A stretch of 64,000 nt of DNA, taken from Cryptosporangium aurantiacum (lineage in GTDB: Bacteria > Actinomycetota > Actinomycetes > Mycobacteriales > Cryptosporangiaceae). Below are positions 17,551 through 27,116 of the stretch, piece by piece (position 1 is the first letter of the stretch; each line of letters opens with the position of its first letter). The notes under the pieces were generated by a model. That model worked only from the letters and a program-made list of their open reading frames with translations. It ran no database searches and had not been told where the DNA came from. The position numbers were made by a program, and so were the translations under genes. The stretch covers positions 347,654-411,653 of the forward strand of contig NZ_FRCS01000008.1 of the NCBI RefSeq assembly GCF_900143005.1, read 5' to 3'.

Positions 17551-20500
17551 GCACCTCTCTCGACGCGCTGCTCGACGCGGGTGCGGTGCTCCCGGTCGGC
17601 ACCGAGGTCGCGTCGTCCGACACGGTCGACGCGCTGTTCACCCGCGCCTACCAGCACCCGGTGCTGGACGGCCGCACGGTGGTCCGGCTGGTGCCCGGCA
17701 CGCTGCACGCGGCCGAGGACCTCTCGATGGAGTTCCTCGGCTTCGTGGCGCCCGAGCGGTCGACCGAGGTCGGCACCGTCCGCAGGCAGGCGCTCGGGTT
17801 CCCCGCCTGGGCGCTCGTCAACGACCCGGCCAACGGCCACCACGCCCTGGCGCTGGTCAAGGAGATCGAACGGCTGGCCCGGATCGCGAAGTCCCGCGTC
17901 GGCCCGGCGAAGGAGGGCTTCGACGAGCTCGGCGCGCGGTTGGCCCGCGCCGTGCCGCACTTCCTCCCGACGTACTACGAGGAGGCCGGGCGGGCGTTCA
18001 TCGCCGCCGAGAGCCCTTCGTACGCCGCGATGATGTTCGGCAAGGCCCGCGAGGCGGAGCAGTCGTACGCGCTGGCCGTCGACGAGGACCGCGAGCACGC
18101 GGTGTTCCTGGAGTTCGCGCTGGCCGGGGCGCTGACCGCGAAGGCGCTCACCGCGCACGCCAGGACGCTCGCGGCCCGCAGTGAGCCGGCGGCGGCCTAC
18201 CACCGGTTCCGCCGCCTCTGCGTCGAGCGCACGCTGGGCGGCCTGGCCCCCTACGCCGGAATGGTCGCCGACCTGCGTCGGCTGGCGAAGGCGGCCCGGC
18301 TCGACCAGGCCGAGGCCGACGCCGAGGTGCTGCGCGACCTGATCGAGGCGCCGACGCTGCCGAAGGCGCCGGAGGCGTTCTGGAAGGCGTACCGACCGGC
18401 GCTGGTCCGGCTCGCCGCCGAGGTCCCCGCGATCCGCGGGCGGCTGCTGACGTTCTTCCCCGAGCACCTGGACAGCGAGGCCTGGCTGGAGCTACTGGCC
18501 GAAGCAGGCGCGACCGAGGCGCTGGTGGCGCCCGCGGGGAGCGGCGACCCGGCCGCCGATCCCGCCGACAGCGTCGCCGGCTGGTTCCACCGGTTCGCCC
18601 AGCACCGCGACTCGCAGACCAGGCGGAGCACGAAGCGGTCCGCCCCGCTGTACGCGCTACTGGAGCGCGCCGCCGACCGCGTCCGTGCCGACGGCGTCCC
18701 GCTGAAGCTCGAACTCGACTGGTCGTCCGATCTCGACCTGTACGACACCGCGCTGGCACTGGGCCTTCCGGTGGCCGACCCGAGCGACAGCTTCCAGGTC
18801 GACGTCGGCCAGTGGCTGAGGGACGAGACCGACGGTCGTCGTGATCTCGCCGCGTTCGCCGCCGACCCCCGTTTCCTCGGCGCGCTGGTACGGGCGGCGG
18901 AGGCCGGGCTGCCGCGGCGGCCCTCCCCGGCGCTGGTGGAGACGGCCCTCGCGTCCGCCGGGCTGCGGGTCGCGCTGACCCACTTCCTCGACGACCTGGC
19001 CGAGTCGATCGAGCAGCAGGGCCTGCCGACGCTGGAGCCGCAGCTGCAGCGGCTCGACAAGCTCGTCGACGGGCGCCTGCTCGCGCTCAACCCGGCCGCT
19101 ACCGAGCGGATCCGGACGCACGACTTGGCGGCGGTCCTCGGCCGGACGCTCCGCTCCGGTCTGGTCGACGAGTACGGCTGGCCCGCGTTCGAGCAGTACG
19201 TGACCGAGTCCGTGCCGCCGCCCCGGTCCGATGACGACGACGAGAAGGTCCAGCAGTTCACCCAGTGGCCCCACGTCGTCCTCCGGCACAACACCCACGT
19301 CGCGGTGTTCGACTCCGACGGTGTCGTACTGCGGCACGCACTCCGCATCCCCCGCGACCAGCGGGAGTACCTCTGGCTCACCGCGTTCCGCTACGTCGAC
19401 GGCCAGCTCCTGGTCTCCTGGGACACCGGGCCCAACCGGTCGGCCTACTGGAGCGGCACGCCCGACGACGTTCTGATCGAGCTGCCGTTCTCGGCGTGGC
19501 ATCCGGACGACGGTTCGCTGCCGCTGCCCGGCGGAGGTCGCACCGCCGGGGGCAGGCCGCTGCACGTCGGCGACCGGTCCCACAGCGTGGCCGGGCGCGT
19601 GTACACCGACGGGCGGTCGTTCTGGGTCTACGGCCAGGACGACGAGGGTGCCTCCACGATCGTCGAGTTCGACCCGGCGACCGGCGAGCGCGGCCGGGTG
19701 TCGATGCCGGCGTTCTTCGAGGCCGACCCGGTCGACGGGGAGAAGCTCGACATCGCGGGCAGCACGTTGAAGACCGCGGTGTCCGGTAGCCACACGAGCC
19801 CGTTCGCAGCCGCCGACGGACTGGTGGGCTTGCGACTGCGCACCACGGCCGACGGCATCTCCATCGGTACCGGCATCGACGGACGATCGATCCGTGTCCG
19901 GACACCGGAGGACACCCGCCTGATCCAGGCGGTGCGCTTCCCCGGGTCGGACACCGTGTTCGGCCTGTTGCGCCGGAATCAGTGGCGCGAGGACACGCTG
20001 TCCGTGGTGGACGCGGACGGCTTCGTGGTCGCCGCGGTGAACATCGGTGCGCGCCGACCCACGTTCGCCGCGGGCACCCCGCTGGTGACGCGCCCGGCTG
20101 GCTGGCACCACCTGCGCCCCCGTGACCTCGCCGGGTCTGCGGTGCTGCGTGCGGTCACCGACGAGCAGGCCGCGCTGCTGCTCGCGGCCGGTGCCCGTGA
20201 CCACGCCGTGGTGGAGGAAGCCGAGGCGGCGAAGCGGCGGCTGACCCCTGCGGAGGCCACCGCCGAGGTCCGCGCCGCGGTGGCCGAGGTGCTGCCCGGC
20301 GTCACCCACCCCGAGTTGGTCAACGGGCTGGTCGGCATCGTCGCGCTGGCCGCCGAGCGCGCCGCGCTGCTCGCCGAGCTCAGCGCGGGCCTCCAGCACG
20401 CCGCGTCGGCGGAGCCGGTGGCGGTCAAGGAGGTCGTCAGCGGCAAGCCCGCCGACGGTCCGCTCATGGACGGGCTCACGCTGCTGATCCCCCGCTGCTA

Positions 20501-22409
20501 CGACCGCGGCGGCGAGGCTGCTCGTCTGCTGACGGCCGCCGGCCGCGCCCTGGTCGACGGGGTACCTCCGCGCGAGGGTGACCTGGAGGGCGACCACGAC
20601 TGGTTCAAGGCGCTCCAGGTGTTCCCGGCCGTGCTCTACCGCGCGGTGTCGCCGCTCTACCGCTCGCTCGTGCTGCCGGTCGGGCTCGCGGAGCGCGAGG
20701 CACTGCTCGAACTGGCCGAGCTGATCGCCGACCTCGGCCTGCTGGCGCCGGGCGGGCGACTGCGCCGGATCATCGGGTCGACCGAGACCGAGCCGGGCCC
20801 CGACCGGTTGCAGCCGAACGGGAACGGTGGCCGCATCCTGCGGCTGAGCGAGCCGGACGCCGCCGACGACGACCCGCAACGGTGGAGCGTCGACCTGCTC
20901 GATTACCAGCCGGACGGCGAGTTCGCGCCGATACCGGGCATCCAGATCTCCTACGACTACCCGCTGCTGGCCGGATTCGACGAGGAGACCGTGCGGTCGT
21001 ACGTCGCGGCGGCGCGCGAGCGCGGGCCGATCGAGTGGCGTCCGGAGCGGGTCGACGAACTGTCGAAGCGCGCCGGGATCACGCGCGCCGAGGCGCTCCT
21101 CCTGCTGTACGGCCTCGTCAACCCCGGCGCGCCGGTGCGGGCGGCCGCGGAGGAGATCGGCATCCCGGTCGCGGCGCTGGAGATCGTCGACGACACGTGG
21201 GACTACGGCGGAAGGATCAACCGGGCCGCGCTGGTCGGCACCCTCCTGCCCGCCGAGCCCGGCCGGATCTGGGACGACGGACCGGCCCTGGACGGCCTCG
21301 TGGACTTCTACCGGAGCCTGGGTCGGCGCGCGCCGGTGTCCGAAACCGTGCTCATCGCGCTGTCCAAAGCGAACCTGTGCTGGCGTCCACGTCCGCTGAC
21401 GCTCGCGATCGGGCTGCGCTCGCCGGAGGCGTGCCGGTGGATCGCGCCGCTGCCCCGCGACGCGGCCGGGCAGGTCGACCACCGTCGGCTGGACATCCGC
21501 GACCCCGACGCCGACGACGTTCTGACGGCCATGGCCAGGGCGTTGCCGTGGCTGGCATACCACCTGCCGGTCGACGACGAGTTGCGCACGGTGCTGCCGG
21601 AGGCACTTCGCCTCTACCGGGCGCGGATCTCCGAGCCGGAGCACGAGATCCCCCTGCAGTACTTCGACGAGGACGAGTGGGCCGCGCTCGCCGACGACCT
21701 GGGCACCACCCCCGTCGACCGCAGTAGCCGCGACGAGGACCGCATCGAGCTGGGGCCGTTCGTGACGCCGGACCGCAGCGACGGACGGCGGGTCCGGGTG
21801 CGCCCGGCGCTGCTCTCCGGTCCCGACGACCCGGCGCTGCGCGCGTTCGAGGCGAGGGCCGACGAATCGGAAGAGATCGAAGCGCTCCGGGTGGTGCTGT
21901 CGGACTGGCTGCCGCGCCTGCTCGACGCCGCGGCGGCCGTCGATCCGGCGGCCGGCCCACCGCAGGACCCGAGCCGTTCGGTGCCCGACCTGGTCACCGA
22001 GGCCGCGACGACGCTCGGTCTGAGCGCCGACGCCGCCACGGTCTACCTCCAGCTGCTGGCCCTGCCCGATCCCACCGACCGCAACGTCGCGAAGTGGACC
22101 GGGTGGAAGCCCGCCCGGCTGAAGAAGGCGCGCGCCGAGCTGGCCGCGACGCCGCTGGTCACAGAGGCGAAGCGCTCCCGGGCGAGCCGGACGTTGTTCC
22201 TGCCCGGTGGCTGGCTGGCACTGAAGTCACCGCTTCCGCCGATCGAGGCCTGGAAGAGCCCGCTGTACGGGTTCGCGGCCGGCGAACCCACCCACCGGCG
22301 GGTGGTGCCGCTGCTCCCGATCCCCGAGTTGTTCGCCGCAGCCTGGGATCGCGTGCGCAACGGCGACGAACCGCGATTCGACGAACTGCAGACCGGAAGG
22401 CGCCGATGA
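17547..22409 (+). CDS. 1620-residue multidomain protein of the MoxR/vWA/SWIM operon
   Basis: This large soluble protein starts at a GTG preceded by AAGGAGG. The N-terminal ~540 residues are alpha-helical and repeat-like (LARLAKS..., LTAKALTAHARTLAARSE, FRRLCVERTLGGLAPYAG). Residues ~570-870 are beta-rich and propeller-like (HNTHVAVFDSDGVVLRHALRIP, FWVYGQDDEGASTIVEFDPATGERG). The C-terminal half is again helical, with acidic clusters. The last ~90 residues (DRNVAKWTGWKPARLKKARAEL) look like a helical, possibly winged-helix, binding segment. No catalytic motif is recognisable. It is coupled to the DUF4132 gene upstream and the MoxR gene downstream (ATGA). By context it is a large adaptor or client-binding subunit; related proteins are sometimes labelled DNA-binding without firm basis. 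Confidence 0.78.
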   Translation: MSTSLDALLDAGAVLPVGTEVASSDTVDALFTRAYQHPVLDGRTVVRLVPGTLHAAEDLSMEFLGFVAPERSTEVGTVRRQALGFPAWALVNDPANGHHALALVKEIERLARIAKSRVGPAKEGFDELGARLARAVPHFLPTYYEEAGRAFIAAESPSYAAMMFGKAREAEQSYALAVDEDREHAVFLEFALAGALTAKALTAHARTLAARSEPAAAYHRFRRLCVERTLGGLAPYAGMVADLRRLAKAARLDQAEADAEVLRDLIEAPTLPKAPEAFWKAYRPALVRLAAEVPAIRGRLLTFFPEHLDSEAWLELLAEAGATEALVAPAGSGDPAADPADSVAGWFHRFAQHRDSQTRRSTKRSAPLYALLERAADRVRADGVPLKLELDWSSDLDLYDTALALGLPVADPSDSFQVDVGQWLRDETDGRRDLAAFAADPRFLGALVRAAEAGLPRRPSPALVETALASAGLRVALTHFLDDLAESIEQQGLPTLEPQLQRLDKLVDGRLLALNPAATERIRTHDLAAVLGRTLRSGLVDEYGWPAFEQYVTESVPPPRSDDDDEKVQQFTQWPHVVLRHNTHVAVFDSDGVVLRHALRIPRDQREYLWLTAFRYVDGQLLVSWDTGPNRSAYWSGTPDDVLIELPFSAWHPDDGSLPLPGGGRTAGGRPLHVGDRSHSVAGRVYTDGRSFWVYGQDDEGASTIVEFDPATGERGRVSMPAFFEADPVDGEKLDIAGSTLKTAVSGSHTSPFAAADGLVGLRLRTTADGISIGTGIDGRSIRVRTPEDTRLIQAVRFPGSDTVFGLLRRNQWREDTLSVVDADGFVVAAVNIGARRPTFAAGTPLVTRPAGWHHLRPRDLAGSAVLRAVTDEQAALLLAAGARDHAVVEEAEAAKRRLTPAEATAEVRAAVAEVLPGVTHPELVNGLVGIVALAAERAALLAELSAGLQHAASAEPVAVKEVVSGKPADGPLMDGLTLLIPRCYDRGGEAARLLTAAGRALVDGVPPREGDLEGDHDWFKALQVFPAVLYRAVSPLYRSLVLPVGLAEREALLELAELIADLGLLAPGGRLRRIIGSTETEPGPDRLQPNGNGGRILRLSEPDAADDDPQRWSVDLLDYQPDGEFAPIPGIQISYDYPLLAGFDEETVRSYVAAARERGPIEWRPERVDELSKRAGITRAEALLLLYGLVNPGAPVRAAAEEIGIPVAALEIVDDTWDYGGRINRAALVGTLLPAEPGRIWDDGPALDGLVDFYRSLGRRAPVSETVLIALSKANLCWRPRPLTLAIGLRSPEACRWIAPLPRDAAGQVDHRRLDIRDPDADDVLTAMARALPWLAYHLPVDDELRTVLPEALRLYRARISEPEHEIPLQYFDEDEWAALADDLGTTPVDRSSRDEDRIELGPFVTPDRSDGRRVRVRPALLSGPDDPALRAFEARADESEEIEALRVVLSDWLPRLLDAAAAVDPAAGPPQDPSRSVPDLVTEAATTLGLSADAATVYLQLLALPDPTDRNVAKWTGWKPARLKKARAELAATPLVTEAKRSRASRTLFLPGGWLALKSPLPPIEAWKSPLYGFAAGEPTHRRVVPLLPIPELFAAAWDRVRNGDEPRFDELQTGRRR

Positions 22410-23545
22410 GCACCCCGACCGACACCGCACTCGCCCGGCAGGTGGATCCCGCCGAGGACACCTACGCGGAGGAGCTGGCGTTCCTGGCCCGGTACGACGA
22501 CGGGCCGCGGCCGCCGGGGTGGCAGCTCACGCCCCGGGCCGTGGTGACGTTCGTGCTGGGCAGCGACGGGCAGGCGTTGGCCGCGGGCAAGGAACGCCGG
22601 GAGATCAGCCCGAAGTTCGTCGGTGACCGGGCGCTGGTGGAGCGGTGCGTGGTGACGCTCGCCGGGGAGCGGGGCCTCCTGCTCGTCGGCGAGCCCGGCA
22701 CCGCGAAGTCGATGTTGTCCGAGCTGCTGGCCGCGGCGGTGAGCGGCACCAGCGCGCTCGTCGTCCAGGGCACGGCGGGCACCACCGAGGACCACTTCCG
22801 GTACGGCTGGAACTACGCGCTGCTGCTGGCGAACGGGCCGAGCCCGGAGGCGCTGGTGCCGTCCCCGGTGCTGACCGCGATGCGGACCGGCGCCGTCGGG
22901 CGGATCGAGGAGCTGACCCGGTGCCTGCCGGAGGTGCAGGACGCGCTGGTCTCGATCCTCTCCGACCGGCGGATCGCGGTACCGGAGCTGGCGGCGACCG
23001 AGCACGCCACGGTGGCCGCGGCGCCCGGCTTCACGGTCATCGCCACCGCGAACATCCGCGACCGCGGCGTCTCGGAGATGTCCGCGGCGCTCAAGCGGCG
23101 GTTCAACGTGGAGACCGTCGGTCCGATCCCGACGCTCGCGGACGAGATCGCGCTGGTCAAGCGTCAGGCCACGAAGACCGTGGCTCGGTCGGGTGCGGCG
23201 TTCGGCGTGGATGATGCGGTGCTGGAGGCGCTGCTCACCGCGTTCCGCGACCTGCGTACCGGCGAGTCCGTGGAGGGGTGGCAGGTCCAACGTCCGTCCA
23301 CGGTGATGAGCACGGCCGAGGCGGTGTCGGTGGCCACGTCGCTGGCGCTGGCCGCGGCCTACTTCCCCGGTGACCGGGACGTGCTGTCGCTGCTGCCGGG
23401 TCACCTGCGCGGCGTCGCCGCCAAGGACGACCCGGCGGACGCCGCCACGCTGCTCGGGTACTGGGACGGCGCCGTCCGGCGGCGCGCGGAGGAGGGGTCG
23501 CGGCTCTGGCGTCAGCTCTGGGAGCTACGGCATGCAGTCGGATGA
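22406..23545 (+). CDS. MoxR-family AAA+ ATPase (YehL-like)
   Basis: The 379-residue protein begins at the ATG in the ATGA overlap. An ~80-residue N-terminal extension precedes the AAA+ core. Walker A is VGEPGTAKSMLSELL (near 95). A Walker B-like segment reads GAVGRIEELTRCLPEVQDALVSIL (near 165), with Arg-Ile-Glu-Glu in place of the usual hhhDE pattern, as in YehL-type proteins. Sensor 1 is FTVIATANIRDRGVSEMS, and the arginine finger region is KRRFN. MoxR ATPases act as chaperones that remodel partners together with a vWA protein, and the next gene supplies one. Overlaps on both sides indicate one operon with fixed stoichiometry. Confidence 0.92.
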   Translation: MSTPTDTALARQVDPAEDTYAEELAFLARYDDGPRPPGWQLTPRAVVTFVLGSDGQALAAGKERREISPKFVGDRALVERCVVTLAGERGLLLVGEPGTAKSMLSELLAAAVSGTSALVVQGTAGTTEDHFRYGWNYALLLANGPSPEALVPSPVLTAMRTGAVGRIEELTRCLPEVQDALVSILSDRRIAVPELAATEHATVAAAPGFTVIATANIRDRGVSEMSAALKRRFNVETVGPIPTLADEIALVKRQATKTVARSGAAFGVDDAVLEALLTAFRDLRTGESVEGWQVQRPSTVMSTAEAVSVATSLALAAAYFPGDRDVLSLLPGHLRGVAAKDDPADAATLLGYWDGAVRRRAEEGSRLWRQLWELRHAVG

Positions 23546-26500
23546 TCCCGCGCGGGTCGTCGACGCTCTCGCCGAGCAGGCCACGCCGTACCTGATCGGG
23601 GTGCGGCACCACTCCCCCGCGCTCGCGGCGGTGGTGCCCCGGCTACTCGACGCCGCGCGGCCGGACGTCCTGCTGGTCGAGCTGCCCGCCGAGTTCGCGG
23701 ACTGGTTGCCGTGGCTGGCCGATCCGGCGACCGTGGCGCCGGTGGCCCTGGCCGGCACCGACGGGCGCGACAACGCGCTGGCGTTCTACCCGTTCGCCGA
23801 CTTCTCGCCGGAGCTGGCGGCGGTGCGGTGGGCGGCACGGAACGGCGTCCGGGTCGTCCCGTGCGACCTGCCGCTGGCCGACCGCGGCTGGGACCGGACC
23901 GACACCGAGCCTGCCGCGGCGGGCCCGGCCTCGGCTGGACCGGACTCGACTGGACCGGACTCGGCTGGACCGGACTCGGCTCGGCCCGGTACGGCCGGGC
24001 CCGGCACGGCGGGGCCGGGCGGTCCGCTGCTGTCCGATGCGTTGCGGGCCGGCAACACCGGGCGGGTCGACGACGACCTCTGGGACCGCGCCGTCGAGGC
24101 GCGTGCTCCCGGGTCGACGCCGGAGGCCGTGCGGCGGGCCGCGCTGCTGGTGGGCTGGGCGTTCCGCACGGACGCCCAGCGCGAGGGCGGCGTCGACCCG
24201 GTCGACCTGCGCCGCGAGGAGTGGATGCGCCGGTGCGTCGCGGAGGCACTGGCGTCCGGGGCACAGCGGATCGCGGCGGTCGTCGGCGCGTTCCACGCCC
24301 CGGCGCTGCACGTCGACCCTGCGGCCGCGGGCAACACCCCGCCCGCCGCCGAGCGCCCGGACACCCAGATCGTGACGTCGCTGGTGCCCTACACGTTCGC
24401 GCTGCTCGATTCCCGGTCGGGCTACCCGGCGGGCATCCGCGATCCGCAGTGGCAGCAGGAGGTCCTGGCCGCGGGCGGCGACACCGCCGCCGTCGAGGAC
24501 GCGGCGATCGCCGCGCTGGTCGGGATCACCGCGCAGGTCCGGGAGGCGGGTCATCCGGCCGGTCCGGGCGAGGCGCGACAAGCCGTCCAGCTGGCGACCG
24601 GGCTGGCTCAGCTGCGCGGCCTGCCCGCGCCCGGGCGCGGTGAGCTGGTGGAGGCGGTGCAAAGCGTCCTCGCTCAAGGCGAGGTGCAGGGCCGTGGCCG
24701 CGTAGTGGCCAAGGCGATGGAACGGGTGCTGGTCGGCGAGCGCCGCGGCCGGGTGGCACCGGCGGCACCGCGCTCGGGACTGCGGTCGGCGATCGAACGG
24801 GACCTGGTGGCGCTCCGCCTGCCCGGCCCGGGCGACCCGCCCCGGGATCTCCGGCTCGACCCATTGCGCTCCGATCTCGACCGCCGACGGGAGATCGCGC
24901 TGCGCCGGCTCACGGTCTGCCGGGTGCCCTACGCGTCCGAGACCGACGTCGTCGGCGTGGGCGGGCTCGCGGGGCTGACCACGCGGTGGACGGCCGACTG
25001 GACACCGTCGACCGAGGCGTCGCTGGACGTCGCGGGCGTCCAGGGCGTCACGCTCGCCCAGGCCGCCGAGGGCGCGCTCCGGCTCCGGCACCGCCGTCAG
25101 GTCGACGCGGGTGGGCCGACCGCGGGTGAGGTCGTGGACGGCTTCACCACCGCGGCCGCGTGCGGGCTGATCGATCTGGCCGCGGAGCGGTTGACGGCGC
25201 TCGCGCTGACGGCACCGGCCACCGGCACGCTGCCGGAGCTGCTCGACGCGCTGGCGGCGCTGGACCGCGTCCGGCTGGGTCACGTGCCGGGGTTGCCGCC
25301 GTCGGTCCTCCCCGAGCTGGGTGACCTCGCCGGGGCGACCGAGGCGATCCGGGCCGCCGCCGTCCGTCAGCTCGACGGCCTGGCCGGTTCCACCGACGTC
25401 GGGGACGCGCGGGCGTTGATCGCGCTCGCGCTCCGCAACGACGTCGGCTTGCGGCTGGCCGACGCGCTGGGGCGGCTGGCGGACGACGGGAGCCCGCTGA
25501 TCGCGGCGGCCGCGAGCGCGGCGCAGGTGCTGCTCGGGCTGGCGGAGCCGGAGTGGCTGGGCGAGCGGGTCGCGTCCTGGGTGGACAGCGCGACCGACGC
25601 GGACCGCCGCCGGGTCCTGCAGGGGCGCCTGACCGGCCTGCTCGCGGCGTCCGGTCCGCTGCTGGAGACCGGGGGCGCGGTGCTGGACGGCCTGTTCGAC
25701 CGAGTCGAGACGCTGGCCGACCAGGACTTCCTGGAGCGGCTACCCGCGCTGCGCGGCGGCTTCCACGTGCTGAGCCCCGCCGGGCGCGACCGGCTGCTCG
25801 CGGTCGTGACCGACCGGCTCGGCGACGGGATATCCGAGATCGGTGGGGCGGCCGAGATCGACGTGGTGCCCGACCCCGAGGCGTTGCTGCACCGGCTGCT
25901 CGCCGACCGTGCCGGGAGGGCGGCACTCGAGCGGTATCACCTGCCGGTGGCGGCGGCCGTCTCTGCTGAGCCGCCCGCGCCGGAAGGGCTCCGCTCGGCG
26001 GGCGCGCAGGTTTCTGGGGGTGAGCTGAGCACCGTGGACCGGTGGCGGCTGGTGCTGGGTCGCCCCGGCGCCCAGGGCAAGGAGGCCGTCCGCTACGCGA
26101 GCGCACTCGACGAGCTGTACGGCGCCGGACGCGGTGAGGGCGCCCAGGACGACGCCGACGCTCGCGCCGGGCGCGCGGCGTCCTATCCCACGGCCCGCGA
26201 GTGGTCGGAGGAGCTCGCGGTGCTGTTCGGGCCGGGCGTCCGCGAGGAGGTGCTCGGCCGGGCGGTCGAAGCCGGGCGCACCGACGCGGCGCTGGAGCTC
26301 GATCCCGCGTCGGCGCGTCCGTCGGTGGAGCTGCTGCAGTCCGTGCTCTCGCTGGTGGGCGGCGTCCCCGAGGCGACGCTCGCCCGGCTGCGGCCGCTGG
26401 TCGCCCGGCTGGTGGCCGAGCTGACCCAACAGCTCGCGACCCGGATCCGACCGGCGCTGACCGGCCTGGCGTCCCCGCGCCCGACGTACCGGCCGGGTGG

Positions 26501-27116
26501 GCCGCTCGACCTGCCCCGGACGCTGCGCGCGAACCTGGCCACCACGCACCGCACCGACGACGGCCGGGTGGTCGTCGTTCCGGAGCGGCCGGTGTTCCGG
26601 ACCCGGGCGCGGCGCAGCGTCGACTGGCGTCTGGTGCTGGTCGTCGACGTGTCCGGCTCGATGGAGGCGTCGGTGATCTGGTCGGCGCTGACCGCCTCCG
26701 TGCTGGCCGGCGTCCCGGCGCTGACCACGCACTTCGTAGCGTTCTCCACGGACGTCATCGATTTGTCCGACCGGGTGGACGACCCGCTCGGCCTCCTGCT
26801 CGAGGTCCGGGTCGGCGGCGGCACGCACATCGCCGCGGGGCTGCGGCACGCCCGCTCGCTGGTGACCGTGCCGACCCGGACGCTGGTTGCGGTGATCAGC
26901 GATTTCGAGGAGGGGTACAGCGTGGGTGGCCTGCTGTCGGAGGTGCGAGCCCTGGCCGAGTCGGGCTGCACGCTGCTGGGTTGCGCGAGCCTGGACGACG
27001 CCGGGAAGCCGCGGTACTCGGTGCCGATCGCCGAGCGGCTGGTGGCCGCAGGCATGCCCGTAGCCGCGCTCAGCCCGCTGGAGCTGGCTCGCTGGGTCGG
27101 GGAGCACGTCCGATGA
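23532..27116 (+). CDS. DUF5682 - vWA fusion protein, partner of the MoxR ATPase
   Basis: The ATG at 23532 lies 14 bp inside the MoxR gene. The 1194-residue product begins with a DUF5682 domain (TPYLIGVRHHSPALAAVVPRLLDAARPDVLLVELP), matching E. coli YehM. It ends with a von Willebrand A domain (residues ~1030-1190) that has an intact MIDAS motif VDVSGSMEAS near 1040, VGGGTHIAAGL and ISDFEEG, matching YehP. In E. coli these are two genes; here they are one protein. A Gly-Pro-Ala/Asp repeat tract (residues ~133-162) is encoded by 15-bp tandem repeats. The vWA MIDAS presumably binds Mg2+ and docks on the AAA+ ring. Most of residues 400-1000 are helical with no known motif. Confidence 0.88.
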   Translation: MQSDDPARVVDALAEQATPYLIGVRHHSPALAAVVPRLLDAARPDVLLVELPAEFADWLPWLADPATVAPVALAGTDGRDNALAFYPFADFSPELAAVRWAARNGVRVVPCDLPLADRGWDRTDTEPAAAGPASAGPDSTGPDSAGPDSARPGTAGPGTAGPGGPLLSDALRAGNTGRVDDDLWDRAVEARAPGSTPEAVRRAALLVGWAFRTDAQREGGVDPVDLRREEWMRRCVAEALASGAQRIAAVVGAFHAPALHVDPAAAGNTPPAAERPDTQIVTSLVPYTFALLDSRSGYPAGIRDPQWQQEVLAAGGDTAAVEDAAIAALVGITAQVREAGHPAGPGEARQAVQLATGLAQLRGLPAPGRGELVEAVQSVLAQGEVQGRGRVVAKAMERVLVGERRGRVAPAAPRSGLRSAIERDLVALRLPGPGDPPRDLRLDPLRSDLDRRREIALRRLTVCRVPYASETDVVGVGGLAGLTTRWTADWTPSTEASLDVAGVQGVTLAQAAEGALRLRHRRQVDAGGPTAGEVVDGFTTAAACGLIDLAAERLTALALTAPATGTLPELLDALAALDRVRLGHVPGLPPSVLPELGDLAGATEAIRAAAVRQLDGLAGSTDVGDARALIALALRNDVGLRLADALGRLADDGSPLIAAAASAAQVLLGLAEPEWLGERVASWVDSATDADRRRVLQGRLTGLLAASGPLLETGGAVLDGLFDRVETLADQDFLERLPALRGGFHVLSPAGRDRLLAVVTDRLGDGISEIGGAAEIDVVPDPEALLHRLLADRAGRAALERYHLPVAAAVSAEPPAPEGLRSAGAQVSGGELSTVDRWRLVLGRPGAQGKEAVRYASALDELYGAGRGEGAQDDADARAGRAASYPTAREWSEELAVLFGPGVREEVLGRAVEAGRTDAALELDPASARPSVELLQSVLSLVGGVPEATLARLRPLVARLVAELTQQLATRIRPALTGLASPRPTYRPGGPLDLPRTLRANLATTHRTDDGRVVVVPERPVFRTRARRSVDWRLVLVVDVSGSMEASVIWSALTASVLAGVPALTTHFVAFSTDVIDLSDRVDDPLGLLLEVRVGGGTHIAAGLRHARSLVTVPTRTLVAVISDFEEGYSVGGLLSEVRALAESGCTLLGCASLDDAGKPRYSVPIAERLVAAGMPVAALSPLELARWVGEHVR
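23931..24020 (+). repeat. 15-bp tandem repeats coding a Gly-Pro tract
   Basis: Three near-identical 15-bp units (TCGGCTGGACCGGAC with one variant) run from 23931 to 23975. Degenerate units of a similar length (GGTACGGCCGGGCCC type) follow to about 24020. They are in frame and encode SAGPD/STGPD/SARPG/TAGPG pentapeptides inside the DUF5682-vWA protein. Unit length is a multiple of three, so copy-number change would alter linker length without a frameshift. Confidence 0.85.

Noticed and set aside
18657..21644. 995-codon open frame on the minus strand
   Set aside because: It lies antisense to the 1620-residue gene, is Arg/Gly/Val-rich and shows no family motif. Long shadow frames are expected at this GC content.
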